Source: JBJYKD01 sp049310025
GTDB taxonomy: Bacteria > Bacillota > Thermosediminibacteria > Thermosediminibacterales > Tepidanaerobacteraceae
Direction: 5' to 3'
DNA: 64,000 nt
Assembly (NCBI RefSeq): GCF_049310025.1
Contig: NZ_JBJYKD010000005.1
Span: 1 to 64,000, forward strand
The number at the start of each line of letters is the position of its first letter. Position 1 is the first letter of the stretch. This document shows, in pieces, positions 41,901-50,420 of the stretch. The notes under the pieces are model-generated. The model did not search any database. It worked only from the letters and a program-made list of their open reading frames with translations, and was not told the DNA's origin. The position numbers and the translations under genes were made by a program.

Positions 41901-42164
41901 TAAATAAAATAATGCAGTCCAGCTACAACCGAATATCGTTTTCCTTTATTATAAATGAAACATATTGTATAATACAAGTTTTTTTATATCTTGTATTCTT
42001 TCAAGCAATTGAAGGAATTATAAGACGAATTGCTGCAGGGTAGGATCATCTGCATCCCGGACGGCTCCGCCCAAAATTTCCGCAAGTTCAAGGAAAAGTC
42101 GTTGCCCTATATTTTTTTGATTGATATAATAAAAACGAGATTTAATATAAATGACGGTGATTAC

Positions 42165-42402
42165 ATGGTATATAATGAAAATATTGAAGAATGCATTTCC
42201 CAACTGAAGACCTTCTCATCGCGCCATCGGCAATATCTTAATCGTGTACTAACGCGTATACATGAATATTATGGAAATTCACTCTTGGGCCTGGCAATTT
42301 TCGGTTCCTATGCCCGTCTAGAAAACCGGAAAAATTCCGAACGGCAATTTCTGGGAGTGGGAAACGGAAAAAGGAGAATTTTTAGGGGGGACTCAACTGT
42401 GA
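42165..42402 (+). pseudogene. Collapsed MNT-type nucleotidyltransferase (antitoxin)
   Basis: From ATG 42165 the frame gives a typical minimal nucleotidyltransferase N-terminus with LGLAIFGSYARLENRKNSE. It then loses the following D-x-D strand. A second frame just downstream reads NFWEWETEKGEFLGGTQL with a stop at 42400-42402, the expected antitoxin C-terminus. An internal deletion with frame change has therefore removed the metal-binding aspartates. The stop overlaps the GTG of the HEPN gene, the normal arrangement of MNT-HEPN pairs. Confidence 0.65.
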
Positions 42403-42715
42403 AGGTTGACGGCTTAACTTTATCGTATCTTGAAAAAGCTAGAATCCGTTTTAAAGCACTGGGCTTTTATAAAGAAAATCATGCTTATTCAGATGTGGTA
42501 AGGGAAGCTCGGGAAATGGTAGAACTGTTATTGAAAGCTGTGTTGAGAGCTATAGGATTTCAAAACGCCTGCGCAAGGAAAGAGAACTTAGTTTTTGCGG
42601 TGCAGAAGATTTTGTACCCACTGAAGAATACGGCCCTGAAGATGCAGAAATGGCCATTGAAGATGCGGAGTTTGTTTTAAAAACCGTTGAGGAAGCATTT
42701 AAAAAGGGTGTATAG
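42399..42715 (+). pseudogene. Collapsed HEPN-domain toxin gene
   Basis: GTG 42399, behind AGGGGGG, starts a HEPN frame (LTLSYLEKARIRFKALGFYK...REMVELLLKAVLRAIGF). Near 42560 it leaves frame. Another frame continues with the family C-terminus RLRKERELSFCGAEDFVPTE and AIEDAEFVLKTVEEAFKKGV, ending at 42715. The middle of the domain, with the R-x4-6-H RNase motif, is deleted. The pair with the MNT relic identifies a dead HEPN-MNT toxin-antitoxin module. Confidence 0.65.
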
Positions 42716-42749
42716 GTTATAATAAATTTCAAATTGTGAGGAGAAAAAA

Positions 42750-43499
42750 ATGCGCATTGAAATTTATCCCACCGCACAGAGCGTGAAAGATCTGAAAGGT
42801 AAAACCGCCATAGTACTAGATGTGCTGAGGGCAACCAGCGTCATAACCACTGCTCTGAATAACGGTGCCGAAAGGGTCATTCCCGTGCCTTCGGTGGAGG
42901 AGGCTTTTCATCTGGCGAGAAACCTTAAGGACAACGCTGTTCTGGGGGGAGAAAGAGAAGCGGTAAAGATTCCCGGTTTCGACCTGGGAAATTCGCCGCT
43001 CGAATACAAAAAAGAACTGGTGGCGGGAAAAACGGTTATCCTCACCACCAGCAACGGCACCAGAGCCGTAAAGGCCTCCGAAAGTGCGGAGCATATTCTG
43101 ATAGGATGTTTTTTAAACGCCTCCGGTGCGGCCCTAAAAGCCCTCGAACTGGCTTTTTCCTTAAAAGCCCCCGCTGTGGCGGTGGTGTGCGCCGGCACGC
43201 TGGGAGAATTTTCGCTGGATGACGCCACATGCGCCGGTCTCATCGTGGATAGGATGGTCAGTTACATGGAAAAGAAAAATGAAACCCCGGAGCTTTCGGA
43301 CCTGGCCTTCGCCTGCCGGGACATTTATCTGCAACACCGGAACGACCTGAAAGCCTTCATATCCCACGCAGGCCATTACAGGAGGCTTATGAGCCTGGGC
43401 TTCGATAGGGATATAGACTACTGTCTGCGGCAGGATGCTCTGGACTGCGTGCCGGTGTATGACAAAAAAAGTTTGGCTATAAAGCCATCGGCGGGCTAA
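42750..43499 (+). CDS. comB: 2-phosphosulfolactate phosphatase (ComB family)
   Basis: 249 residues of the ComB family, Mg-dependent phosphatases acting on 2-phosphosulfolactate in coenzyme M synthesis in methanogens. Firmicute members occur without that pathway and their substrate is uncertain. Motifs: IVLDVLRATSVITTAL near 20-35, VLGGEREAVKIPGFDLGNSP, ILTTSNGTRAVKAS and VCAGTLGEFSLDDATCAG. TGAGGAG precedes the ATG. No other sulfolactate gene is in the window, so the physiological role is open. Confidence 0.88.
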   Translation: MRIEIYPTAQSVKDLKGKTAIVLDVLRATSVITTALNNGAERVIPVPSVEEAFHLARNLKDNAVLGGEREAVKIPGFDLGNSPLEYKKELVAGKTVILTTSNGTRAVKASESAEHILIGCFLNASGAALKALELAFSLKAPAVAVVCAGTLGEFSLDDATCAGLIVDRMVSYMEKKNETPELSDLAFACRDIYLQHRNDLKAFISHAGHYRRLMSLGFDRDIDYCLRQDALDCVPVYDKKSLAIKPSAG

Positions 43500-43577
43500 A
43501 CCGGAATAGGTTCTCGCTGATGGAAGGTTGTAAGTTTCGGCAACAATAAAATCTGAAGCAGGCAAAAGTTTAAAATC

Positions 43578-44180
43578 CTACCGGGATATACTTGAAATAA
43601 GATAGTGACCGTCCTTTTCCACAAAGCTTATTTCCACCCCTTCAGCAGGGCCCGAGATTATCTTTATGGGTCCCCGGCGCTCCACCAGCGGATCGTTCAA
43701 ATCTATCTGCCACCGTTGGCCCAGCGGTTTTTGCATAAGTTTGAGCTCTTTTGCCCTGTGCCCAACGAAGGAAACCCCCGCGCGCACATGAGGCCATCGG
43801 GCGGAGGGGCGGGATGAAGACCATATGACCTTCCACCTGCCGTCTTCCAGGCGCAGCAGCCTGTATACGGGAACGGGACTTCCGCTGCCGCCGGTGGCGG
43901 AATCATATATTACACCCATCTCCGCCGCATCGTTCCGGCCCGTGGAAAGGCGGGCGTTCATGACGGTGAAGGTTGGGGAAAACCTGACGCCTTTCAGGCG
44001 TCTGAGAGCCCTGTCGGCCGGCATCAACGCCAGGGTCTTCTCGCTGGAGTCTTCCTTAAAGAGGCTCTCTGTTATTTCCAGGAACTTGCGGTAAGAATCC
44101 TCCGCTTTATCGTATTGTCTGAGCCCTTCATAGCTCTTTCCCAGGTTGAGCAAAGCCTCGCATTTTATGGCGAGACCCAT
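43578..44180 (-). CDS. Tetratricopeptide-type protein of unknown function
   Basis: 200 residues. The N-terminus holds one TPR unit (NLGKSYEGLRQYDKAEDSYR near 12-31). The remainder looks like two beta-rich segments (SPTFTVMNARLSTGRNDAAE and VYRLLRLEDGRWKVIWSSS) reminiscent of small SnoaL/DUF4878-like folds. There is no signal peptide. The ATG at 44180 has a ribosome site too close to be ideal, and the single TPR at the extreme N-terminus suggests a lost 5' part. It is third in the crcB-DUF190 operon. Confidence 0.55.
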   Translation of the reverse strand: MGLAIKCEALLNLGKSYEGLRQYDKAEDSYRKFLEITESLFKEDSSEKTLALMPADRALRRLKGVRFSPTFTVMNARLSTGRNDAAEMGVIYDSATGGSGSPVPVYRLLRLEDGRWKVIWSSSRPSARWPHVRAGVSFVGHRAKELKLMQKPLGQRWQIDLNDPLVERRGPIKIISGPAEGVEISFVEKDGHYLISSISR

Positions 44181-44198
44181 CGCCTCTCTGAATTAATT

Positions 44199-44537
44199 TT
44201 ATTTTGCATGGGTATATTTTATTATTTCCACGTCCTGAAGAATTATCATAAGGCCTTCCTGTATCATGTCATTCAATTTGGCCACTATGGCTTCAATTTT
44301 TTCAGGAACATCTACTATCTCCAGAACTACTGGCAAATCTTCGGACAGCCTGAGTATCTGAGTGGTATGGATGCGGCTGTTTGCGCCAAATCCTTCAATA
44401 CCCCTGTAAACAGTCACACCCATCATACCTTCTTTTTTGATGAGCTTTACAATTGCATGAAAAAGCGGTTCCCCGTGCCATTTGTCAGACTCGCCGATAA
44501 ATATTTTGAGCATTTTCCCTTTACTTTGTGATCTCAC
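44199..44537 (-). CDS. DUF190 protein linked to the fluoride channel
   Basis: 112 residues of the DUF190 family, a small ferredoxin-like alpha/beta fold related to PII-like proteins: MLKIFIGESDKWHGEPLFHA, KEGMMGVTVYRGIEGFG, LPVVLEIVDVPEKIEAIV. It is commonly encoded beside crcB, suggesting that it modulates fluoride export. The start is GTG 44537 behind GGAGGTG; the internal ATG at 44513 is less well placed. It lies 12 bases after crcB and is controlled by the fluoride riboswitch. Confidence 0.88.
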   Translation of the reverse strand: MRSQSKGKMLKIFIGESDKWHGEPLFHAIVKLIKKEGMMGVTVYRGIEGFGANSRIHTTQILRLSEDLPVVLEIVDVPEKIEAIVAKLNDMIQEGLMIILQDVEIIKYTHAK

Positions 44538-44549
44538 AAATCCACCTCC

Positions 44550-44939
44550 TCACACAAGGATTTTGGCCAGGGTTGTTCCGAGCCATACAGCAAAAAGTCC
44601 GATAAAAAGATTTAAAATCACATTAAGCCCCGCGAAGAATAGATTCCCCTCACGCAAAAATTGAAAGGTTTCATAAGAAAATGTGGAAAATGTTGTAAGC
44701 GCACCCATGATTCCTGTGGTTACAAATAACCTGATATTGACGTCGAGGGTTCCCATTTCGGCGCCGTAAGTCATAACAAAACTCATAATAAAACATCCTG
44801 TTACATTTACTATAAGTGTTCCATACGGGAAAAACGGGCCAAAAGATTCCACCGCCCACCCCGATATAACATATCTTAAAATTCCTCCTATGAAACTGCC
44901 AATTCCCACTGCCAGTGTTCGTATTATCAACCACACCAC
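44550..44939 (-). CDS. crcB: Fluoride channel CrcB/Fluc
   Basis: 129 residues, four membrane helices. It exports fluoride as a dual-topology dimer. Diagnostic elements: GSFIGGILRYVISGW, YGTLIVNVTGCFIMSF with the pore asparagine, and GALTTFSTFSYETFQF with the phenylalanine-box residues. A fluoride riboswitch lies directly upstream and a DUF190 gene follows. A single copy is enough to form the channel. Confidence 0.96.
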   Translation of the reverse strand: MVWLIIRTLAVGIGSFIGGILRYVISGWAVESFGPFFPYGTLIVNVTGCFIMSFVMTYGAEMGTLDVNIRLFVTTGIMGALTTFSTFSYETFQFLREGNLFFAGLNVILNLFIGLFAVWLGTTLAKILV

Positions 44940-44970
44940 CCTTATTTTTTGTGATTTTTTAAATGAATAA

Positions 44971-45041
44971 AGCTCCTACTTTTTTTAATTAAGTTAAAGT
45001 AGGAGCCATCAGCATTTCGCCATGTGGTGAGCCCCATCACC
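44971..45041 (-). promoter_or_regulatory. Fluoride riboswitch (crcB motif) with terminator
   Basis: On the minus strand the aptamer begins GGTGATGGGGCTCACC (from 45041), with the conserved ATGGCG and GCTGATGGCTCCTAC elements. The last GCTCCTAC can pair either within the aptamer or with GTAGGAGC (44972-44979) to make a terminator. Fluoride binding should free transcription into crcB-DUF190-TPR. The match is to the known crcB motif from memory; orientation and gene context agree. Confidence 0.9.
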
Positions 45042-45179
45042 GTAAATTATAAGCTGAATTTAAAATGATTGTCAGCATAAATATAAATGCAAGTTACATA
45101 CGGCTGCAGCTTCGACAAACATATATGAATATATTATAACATGAAAATATTATTTTTTCTATTATAATTTTTAAATGGC

Positions 45180-46115
45180 TTAAACTGACGGCCCATTGCT
45201 AGACAGGCTTTTTGCTGCAAATAAGCTCTTTCCTTTATCTGCCCGCCTATGCAGCAAGTCTTCTATAAAAACGGCTATACCGTCTTCATCGTTGCTGGCG
45301 GTAACATGGTCCGCCTTCTGTTTCACCAGCTCCGGCCCGTTACCCATGGCCACCCCGAGTCCGGCGTATTCCAGCATGGGTATGTCGTTTATATTGTCGC
45401 CGATGGCTATGATCTCGTCCCTCTCTATGCCCAGGCTTTCGGCCAGCACCGCCAGGCCCCTGGCCTTTGAAACTTCCCCGTTTAATATATCCACGGTATT
45501 TTTGATGGCCGTCGTCAAGAAAATCCTGCCCCCAAATTTTTGGGAAATTTCCCTTTTAAAAACATCCAGTTCCTCCGGGTCCGCCGAGACGACTATTTTG
45601 GCCGGAGGCCCGTCCATCAATCTGGCGGCCCCGAAAAGGTCGCCTCCATTTTTTACGGGAACAAACACCATATCCCGAAGATAATTATAACATCCCCGGA
45701 TGGAGTATCTCCTGGAAAGCTTTATGAACCGCTTAATTTGCAGCAGGTGGTAATCTTTTCCGGCAAATATCTTATAATCTTCCATAAAAATCTGCACGCT
45801 CAAGCTCCTGTACTTTGAGGCAATCCACAAAATATCCAGAGCTATCTCCTTGGGCAGAGGTTTAAAAAAGGTGGTTTCTCCAGTATATACATCTTTTATC
45901 AGGGCCCCGTCGTTGCATATCAGAGGTGCGTTTATACCTATAACCCTCGCAATACGCCTGGCACTATGATAAAACCTGCCGGTGGCGATAGTAACCTTCA
46001 GCCCTGACTCCACAGCCGCCGCCAGCGCCTTCAGGGTGCGGACGGTAACGGTAAAATTGCTTGTGATGAGGGTACCGTCAATGTCAAGAGCTATCAATTT
46101 AAAATCGCGACTCAT
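45180..46115 (-). CDS. Cof-type HAD phosphatase
   Basis: A 311-residue haloacid-dehalogenase-superfamily phosphatase of the Cof/YidA class: motif I IALDIDGTLI at 8-17, motif II VTIATGR near 40, a large C2B cap domain, and motif IV IAIGDNINDIPML near 245. Members remove phosphate from sugar phosphates, FMN or PLP; the substrate here is unknown. Its C-terminal tail is slightly longer than usual. No linked gene suggests a pathway. Confidence 0.92.
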   Translation of the reverse strand: MSRDFKLIALDIDGTLITSNFTVTVRTLKALAAAVESGLKVTIATGRFYHSARRIARVIGINAPLICNDGALIKDVYTGETTFFKPLPKEIALDILWIASKYRSLSVQIFMEDYKIFAGKDYHLLQIKRFIKLSRRYSIRGCYNYLRDMVFVPVKNGGDLFGAARLMDGPPAKIVVSADPEELDVFKREISQKFGGRIFLTTAIKNTVDILNGEVSKARGLAVLAESLGIERDEIIAIGDNINDIPMLEYAGLGVAMGNGPELVKQKADHVTASNDEDGIAVFIEDLLHRRADKGKSLFAAKSLSSNGPSV

Positions 46116-46210
46116 TTAGATTCTCCTTAATTTTTGTCACCGCGGGTGTAAATTTCCCCCTGGCAACAAAAGGGAATTGCAAAATATCCTTCCCGCTGAA
46201 AATTCCTTAA

Positions 46211-46618
46211 TTATCCCATTGTTTTGTTGACTGCCTTTCTCCAGTCCAGGTCTCCCCTCATTAATCCCTTTATAAGGACTTCAGCTGTAGCGAGGTTGGT
46301 CGCCAGAGGCACATTGTGAACATCGCAAACCCTCATAAGGGCATTTATGTCCGGTTCATGCGGCTGAGCCGTCAGGGGATCTCTCAAAAATATGACCAGG
46401 TCTATTCCCTCTTCGGCCACCATACCCCCTATCTGCTGGTCTCCCCCCAGCGGTCCGGACCGGCACCGATGAACTTCCAGCCCAGTGGCCTCCATTATAA
46501 GTTTTCCAGTTGTACCCGTCGCGTATAGTTTATGCTGCTTGAGGATATCCCTGTAAGCAATGGCGAATTCTATCATTTTTTCTTTCTTGGCATCATGTGC
46601 TATAAGGGCTATATTCAT
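46211..46618 (-). CDS. mgsA: Methylglyoxal synthase
   Basis: About 135 residues. It converts dihydroxyacetone phosphate to methylglyoxal, a glycolytic bypass active when phosphate is low. Signatures are IALIAHDAKKEKMIEF, YATGTTGKLIMEATGL, SGPLGGDQQIGGMVAE with the catalytic aspartate nearby, and IFLRDPLTAQPHEPDI. The start is ATG 46618; the frame continues to a TTG at 46636. Found alone here. Confidence 0.96.
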   Translation of the reverse strand: MNIALIAHDAKKEKMIEFAIAYRDILKQHKLYATGTTGKLIMEATGLEVHRCRSGPLGGDQQIGGMVAEEGIDLVIFLRDPLTAQPHEPDINALMRVCDVHNVPLATNLATAEVLIKGLMRGDLDWRKAVNKTMG

Positions 46619-46673
46619 GCCTGCCGACCCCCGCAATTAATTATAATTAATTATGATTTTCCATTACATATAT

Positions 46674-46920
46674 TCTACAATCAACTTTAGTTTTCCTGGT
46701 TCAAAAAAGCTCACGCGGCGCTTATGGTTCAAGCCGCTGGCTGCGTCTGTGAATTCCGCCAGATGGCAAATCTGTTTTCCCGGGCTGACTTTAGCAAACG
46801 TTCCATTTGCCGGTCCTGGTTGTCCGCGTCGGCCTGCTTCTTGGAGGATAGCCGGGCGTAAAGCACGCCTAATTTTTTTGCCGCTTTGCTGATGGTTAAT
46901 AGTTCCTTAGCTTTATGGTA
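46674..46920 (-). pseudogene. IS607-type serine recombinase relic
   Basis: The minus strand reads AKELLTISKAAKKLGV, a MerR-like helix-turn-helix beginning. It joins directly to LYARLSSKKQADADNQDRQM, the catalytic-serine region of IS607 TnpA recombinases. A further frame shift leads to EFTDAASGLNHKRRV, the next conserved block. The DNA between helix-turn-helix and catalytic domain is deleted and the C-terminus is lost. The rest of the gap between mgsA and the purine phosphorylase shows nothing else. Confidence 0.6.
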
Positions 46921-47007
46921 ACTGTTTTGTTATGTTTGGTCAATATTTGTCGACCTGTTGGTATCTGCTGCAAACCTCCGGAAGTATATCTGAGCCGATT
47001 TTAAAAT

Positions 47008-47029
47008 ACTCCCGCCCCAAAGCGGGAGT
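47008..47029 (-). terminator. Terminator of the nucleoside salvage operon
   Basis: ACTCCCGC (47008-47015) pairs with GCGGGAGT (47022-47029); ATTTTAAAA follows on the minus strand. Confidence 0.7.
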
Positions 47030-47039
47030 TAAAAAATAT

Positions 47040-47855
47040 TCATGAAGACACCATATCGGTTATAATCTCAATGAATTTCTGGCCAGCCCGGCGGGAGATG
47101 TCCAGCACCTCCTGGTGGGACAGGGGGCTTTGGGAGATGCCCGCCGCCATGTTGGTGATGCACGAAAGGCCGAAAACCCGGATGCCCATCTGTCTTGCGG
47201 CTATAACTTCCGGAACCGTGGACATGCCCACGGCATCGGCTCCGAGGATCTTAAGCATCCTGATCTCGGCGGGGGTCTCGTAGCTCGGACCCTTGAGATA
47301 GGCGTATACCCCTTCCTTATACTCCGTGTTGTTTTTTGTAAAAACCTGCCTTGCCCTGTTTATTAGTTCCCGGTCATAGGCAAAGGTCATATCGAAAAAC
47401 CGGGGGCCCAACTCGGGGATTTCGTCACCTGCCGCCGGATTTTCACCGGAAAGATTTATGTGGTCTTTTATCACCATCAGGTCGCCGGGTTTTAAGTCGG
47501 GGTTAATGCCCCCGGCGGCGTTGGTGACAAAGAGTTCCCGGATGCCCAGCAGGCCCATAACCCTCACTCCGAACACCACCGAGGATACGGGATAGCCTTC
47601 ATAAAGGTGAATCCTCCCCTGCATCACGACCACATCTCTGCCCCGCAGCCTTCCGAAAATGAGATTTCCCTTATGCCCCTTTACCGTGGACACCGGGAAA
47701 CCCGGTATTCGGGAAAAGGGTATGGCGATGCCGTCCTCCACCAGCTCGGCCAGTTCCCCCAGGCCGCTGCCCAGGACAATGCCTGTAGACGGCCTTGTCT
47801 CTGTTTTTTCTTTTATGTATTCTACGGCCTTTAAAACATCATCAAGGTAAGACAC
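47040..47855 (-). CDS. punA: Purine nucleoside phosphorylase (trimeric type)
   Basis: 271 residues of the PNP/MTAP class that splits guanosine, inosine and deoxy forms with phosphate. Motifs: GIVLGSGLGELAE, VSTVKGHKGNLIFGRL, VTNAAGGINPDLKPGDLMVI, GPSYETPAEIRMLKILGADAVG (family signature, split) and SCITNMAAGI. It is the last gene of the cdd-pdp-deoB-punA operon, 19 bases after deoB, with a terminator close behind. Confidence 0.96.
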   Translation of the reverse strand: MSYLDDVLKAVEYIKEKTETRPSTGIVLGSGLGELAELVEDGIAIPFSRIPGFPVSTVKGHKGNLIFGRLRGRDVVVMQGRIHLYEGYPVSSVVFGVRVMGLLGIRELFVTNAAGGINPDLKPGDLMVIKDHINLSGENPAAGDEIPELGPRFFDMTFAYDRELINRARQVFTKNNTEYKEGVYAYLKGPSYETPAEIRMLKILGADAVGMSTVPEVIAARQMGIRVFGLSCITNMAAGISQSPLSHQEVLDISRRAGQKFIEIITDMVSS

Positions 47856-47874
47856 CCTTTCACCTCCTCAAAAT

Positions 47875-49053
47875 TCACCGCAAAATCCTGTGCTTGAAGC
47901 TTTCGCCGCATTCCAATCTTTCGCATCCCAGGAGGTCGGCTACAGTCTGGCCGATGTCGGAAAACGAGGAAAGCACGCCCAGGTCAACTCCCTTTTTTAT
48001 ACTTTCACCGGCTACCAGCACCGGCACGTATTCCCGGGAATGGTCGGTGCTCTCGGTGGTGGGGTCACAGCCGTGGTCGGCTGTAATCACCAGCACGTCG
48101 CCCTCCCTTAAGTTTGACAGAATCTCGGGGAGCCGCGCGTCGAAGTCTTCCAGGGCCCGGGCGTATCCGGCAGGGTCGTTGCGGTGGCCGTAGAGCATGT
48201 CGTAGTCCACCAGATTGGTAAAGATAAGTCCCCGGTCCAGCCTGCCCATGGCGGCGATGGTCTTGTCCACGCCGTCCATGTTGCCCTCGGTGTGGTATGC
48301 TTCTGTAATGCCCTGGCCCGCAAATATATCCCATATCTTGCCCACCGCCAGCACCTTCATGCCTGCCTGCTGCACCATATCCAGCAGCGTCTTTTTCGGG
48401 GGCTTGAGGGAAAAATCGGCCCGGTTGTACGTCCTCACAAAATTCCCCGGCTTCCCGACGAAGGGCCTGGCAATCACCCTGGCCACCGCATGTTCTCCCC
48501 GCAGTATTTCCCGGGCAATCCGGCACATCTCGTAAAGGCGCTCCAGGGGTATTACCTCTTCGTGGGCGGCAATCTGGAACACCGAGTCGGCCGAGGTGTA
48601 GACTATCGGGCAGCCGGTGTTCATGTGAAGTTCCCCCAGTTCCTTTATTATCTCGGTCCCTGAAGCCGCCCTGTTCCCCAGGATTTTTGTCCCGATCCTT
48701 TTTTCAAATTCCCGAATCACTTCTTCCGGAAAGCCGTGCGGGTATACGGGAAACGGTCTTTCGGATATAATGCCCGCCAGCTCCCAGTGGCCCGTGGTGG
48801 TGTCCTTGCCCGCCGATTTTTCCGCGGCCTTGCCGTAAGATGCTTGAGGATTCGCCTCCGGCGCCACCCCTTCGATGGGGATTATGTTCCCCAGGCCGAG
48901 CTTTTGCATGTGAGGAAGTTTCAGCCCTCCCACCGCCCTTGCTGTGTTGGCCAGGGTGTTGCTCCCCTCATCCCCGTATTTTGCGGCATCGGGCAGTTCT
49001 CCTGCACCGACGCTGTCGAGAACGATTAACACTACTCTCTTAACCATGTCCAC
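47875..49053 (-). CDS. deoB: Phosphopentomutase
   Basis: A 392-residue alkaline-phosphatase-superfamily enzyme interconverting (deoxy)ribose 1- and 5-phosphates. It links the nucleoside phosphorylases to the pentose pathway. VLIVLDSVGAGELPDAAKYG-type metal-binding start, KDTTTGHWELAGI with the phosphorylated threonine, VYTSADSVFQIAAHE and TADHGCDPT are visible. It starts 11 bases after pdp. Confidence 0.97.
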   Translation of the reverse strand: MDMVKRVVLIVLDSVGAGELPDAAKYGDEGSNTLANTARAVGGLKLPHMQKLGLGNIIPIEGVAPEANPQASYGKAAEKSAGKDTTTGHWELAGIISERPFPVYPHGFPEEVIREFEKRIGTKILGNRAASGTEIIKELGELHMNTGCPIVYTSADSVFQIAAHEEVIPLERLYEMCRIAREILRGEHAVARVIARPFVGKPGNFVRTYNRADFSLKPPKKTLLDMVQQAGMKVLAVGKIWDIFAGQGITEAYHTEGNMDGVDKTIAAMGRLDRGLIFTNLVDYDMLYGHRNDPAGYARALEDFDARLPEILSNLREGDVLVITADHGCDPTTESTDHSREYVPVLVAGESIKKGVDLGVLSSFSDIGQTVADLLGCERLECGESFKHRILR

Positions 49054-49064
49054 CAGCCTTCTTT

Positions 49065-50393
49065 CTAAAACTCCCGGATGCCGTCCCGGGTTATCCTGGC
49101 CCGAATCACTTTCCTTTTTTCCACTTCCTGCTCTGAAAACTCATAAGCCTGTGCCACTTCATCCACAGCCCATTTCAACCTCTCTTGATCATCGGCCAGC
49201 ACCCTGGCAAAAGGTTCGCCCTTTTCAATCCTGTCTCCCACTTTGGCATATATCCATACACCCACACCCGGGTTTATCACATCGTCTTTCTTCTGCCTGC
49301 CGGCGCCCAGTTTCATGGCGGCAAGCCCTATCCTCATGGCATCAATTCTCTTTACATATCCGCTTTTATCTGCCGCCACTTCCTGCCGGAATCGAGCGCC
49401 GGGGAGCAGGGAATAGTCGTCCAGCGCCGCGGGGTCTCCCCCCTGGTTAAGTACGATTTGCCTGAATTTCTCCATGGCCTTCCCGTTTTTAATGTTGTCT
49501 TCCAGCATCTTTTTCGCCCTCTGCCTGTCCTTTTCCACACCCGCAAGGCACATCATCTCCGAGCCCAGCTCAAGGCAAAGGCAAACCAGGTCTCTGTGCC
49601 CCCGGCCTTTCAGAGTTTCCGCCGCCTCCATCACCTCTATGGCGTTTCCCACCGCTGTGCCGAGGGGCTGGTCCATGTCGGTGATGAAAGCCACCGTCTC
49701 CCTGCCGGCCAGATTGCCGATTTTTACCATCAATTTGCCCAGTTCCAGGGCGCCTTCATATTCTTTCATAAATGCGCCGCTGCCGTATTTTACATCCAGC
49801 ACGATTTTGTCGGCGCCGCCCGCTATCTTCTTGCTCATTATGGAGCTGGCAATAAGGGGTATGGAATCCACCGTGGCGGTCACGTCCCTCAAAGCATAAA
49901 GTTTTTTGTCCGCCGGCACCAGGTTCCGGGACTGGCCCGTGATGGCGGCTCCCACCCGGTTTACGCTGCGGGTGAATTCCTCAGCCGAAAGCTCAGTCCG
50001 GAATCCCGGTATGGACTCCAGCTTGTCAATGGTGCCCCCTGTGTGGCCCAGGCCTCTCCCGGACATCTTGGCCACCCTGACCCCGGCCGAAGCCACCAGG
50101 GGTATAAGCACCAGGGTAGTGGTGTCGGCTATGCCCCCGCTGGAGTGCTTGTCGACCTTGATGCCATCAATACCCGAAAGGTCCACCATCTCACCGGACC
50201 CTGCCATGGCCATGGTAAGGTGGGTGGTCTCCTCTTCATCCAAACCCCGAAAATATACGGCCATAAGCAGGGCCGATACCTGGTAATCCGGAATATCTCC
50301 CTTTACATACCCGCTTACCACGAATTGTATTTCCTCTTGCGACAGCTTATGTCCCCTTTTCTTTTTTTCGATGATGTCAGGCATGAAAAGCAT
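49065..50393 (-). CDS. pdp: Pyrimidine-nucleoside phosphorylase
   Basis: 442 residues. It phosphorolyses uridine and thymidine. Family signatures: MPDIIEKKKRGHKLSQEEIQ at the start, VDKHSSGGIADTTTLVLIPL, SGRGLGHTGGTIDKLESIPG and VKYGSGAFMKE. ATG 50393 lies just after AGGTGA; a GTG three codons upstream overlaps that site. Third residue block after cdd in the salvage operon. Confidence 0.96.
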   Translation of the reverse strand: MLFMPDIIEKKKRGHKLSQEEIQFVVSGYVKGDIPDYQVSALLMAVYFRGLDEEETTHLTMAMAGSGEMVDLSGIDGIKVDKHSSGGIADTTTLVLIPLVASAGVRVAKMSGRGLGHTGGTIDKLESIPGFRTELSAEEFTRSVNRVGAAITGQSRNLVPADKKLYALRDVTATVDSIPLIASSIMSKKIAGGADKIVLDVKYGSGAFMKEYEGALELGKLMVKIGNLAGRETVAFITDMDQPLGTAVGNAIEVMEAAETLKGRGHRDLVCLCLELGSEMMCLAGVEKDRQRAKKMLEDNIKNGKAMEKFRQIVLNQGGDPAALDDYSLLPGARFRQEVAADKSGYVKRIDAMRIGLAAMKLGAGRQKKDDVINPGVGVWIYAKVGDRIEKGEPFARVLADDQERLKWAVDEVAQAYEFSEQEVEKRKVIRARITRDGIREF

Positions 50394-50420
50394 ACAATTC
50401 ACCTGCCTGTAAGTGTTTTT

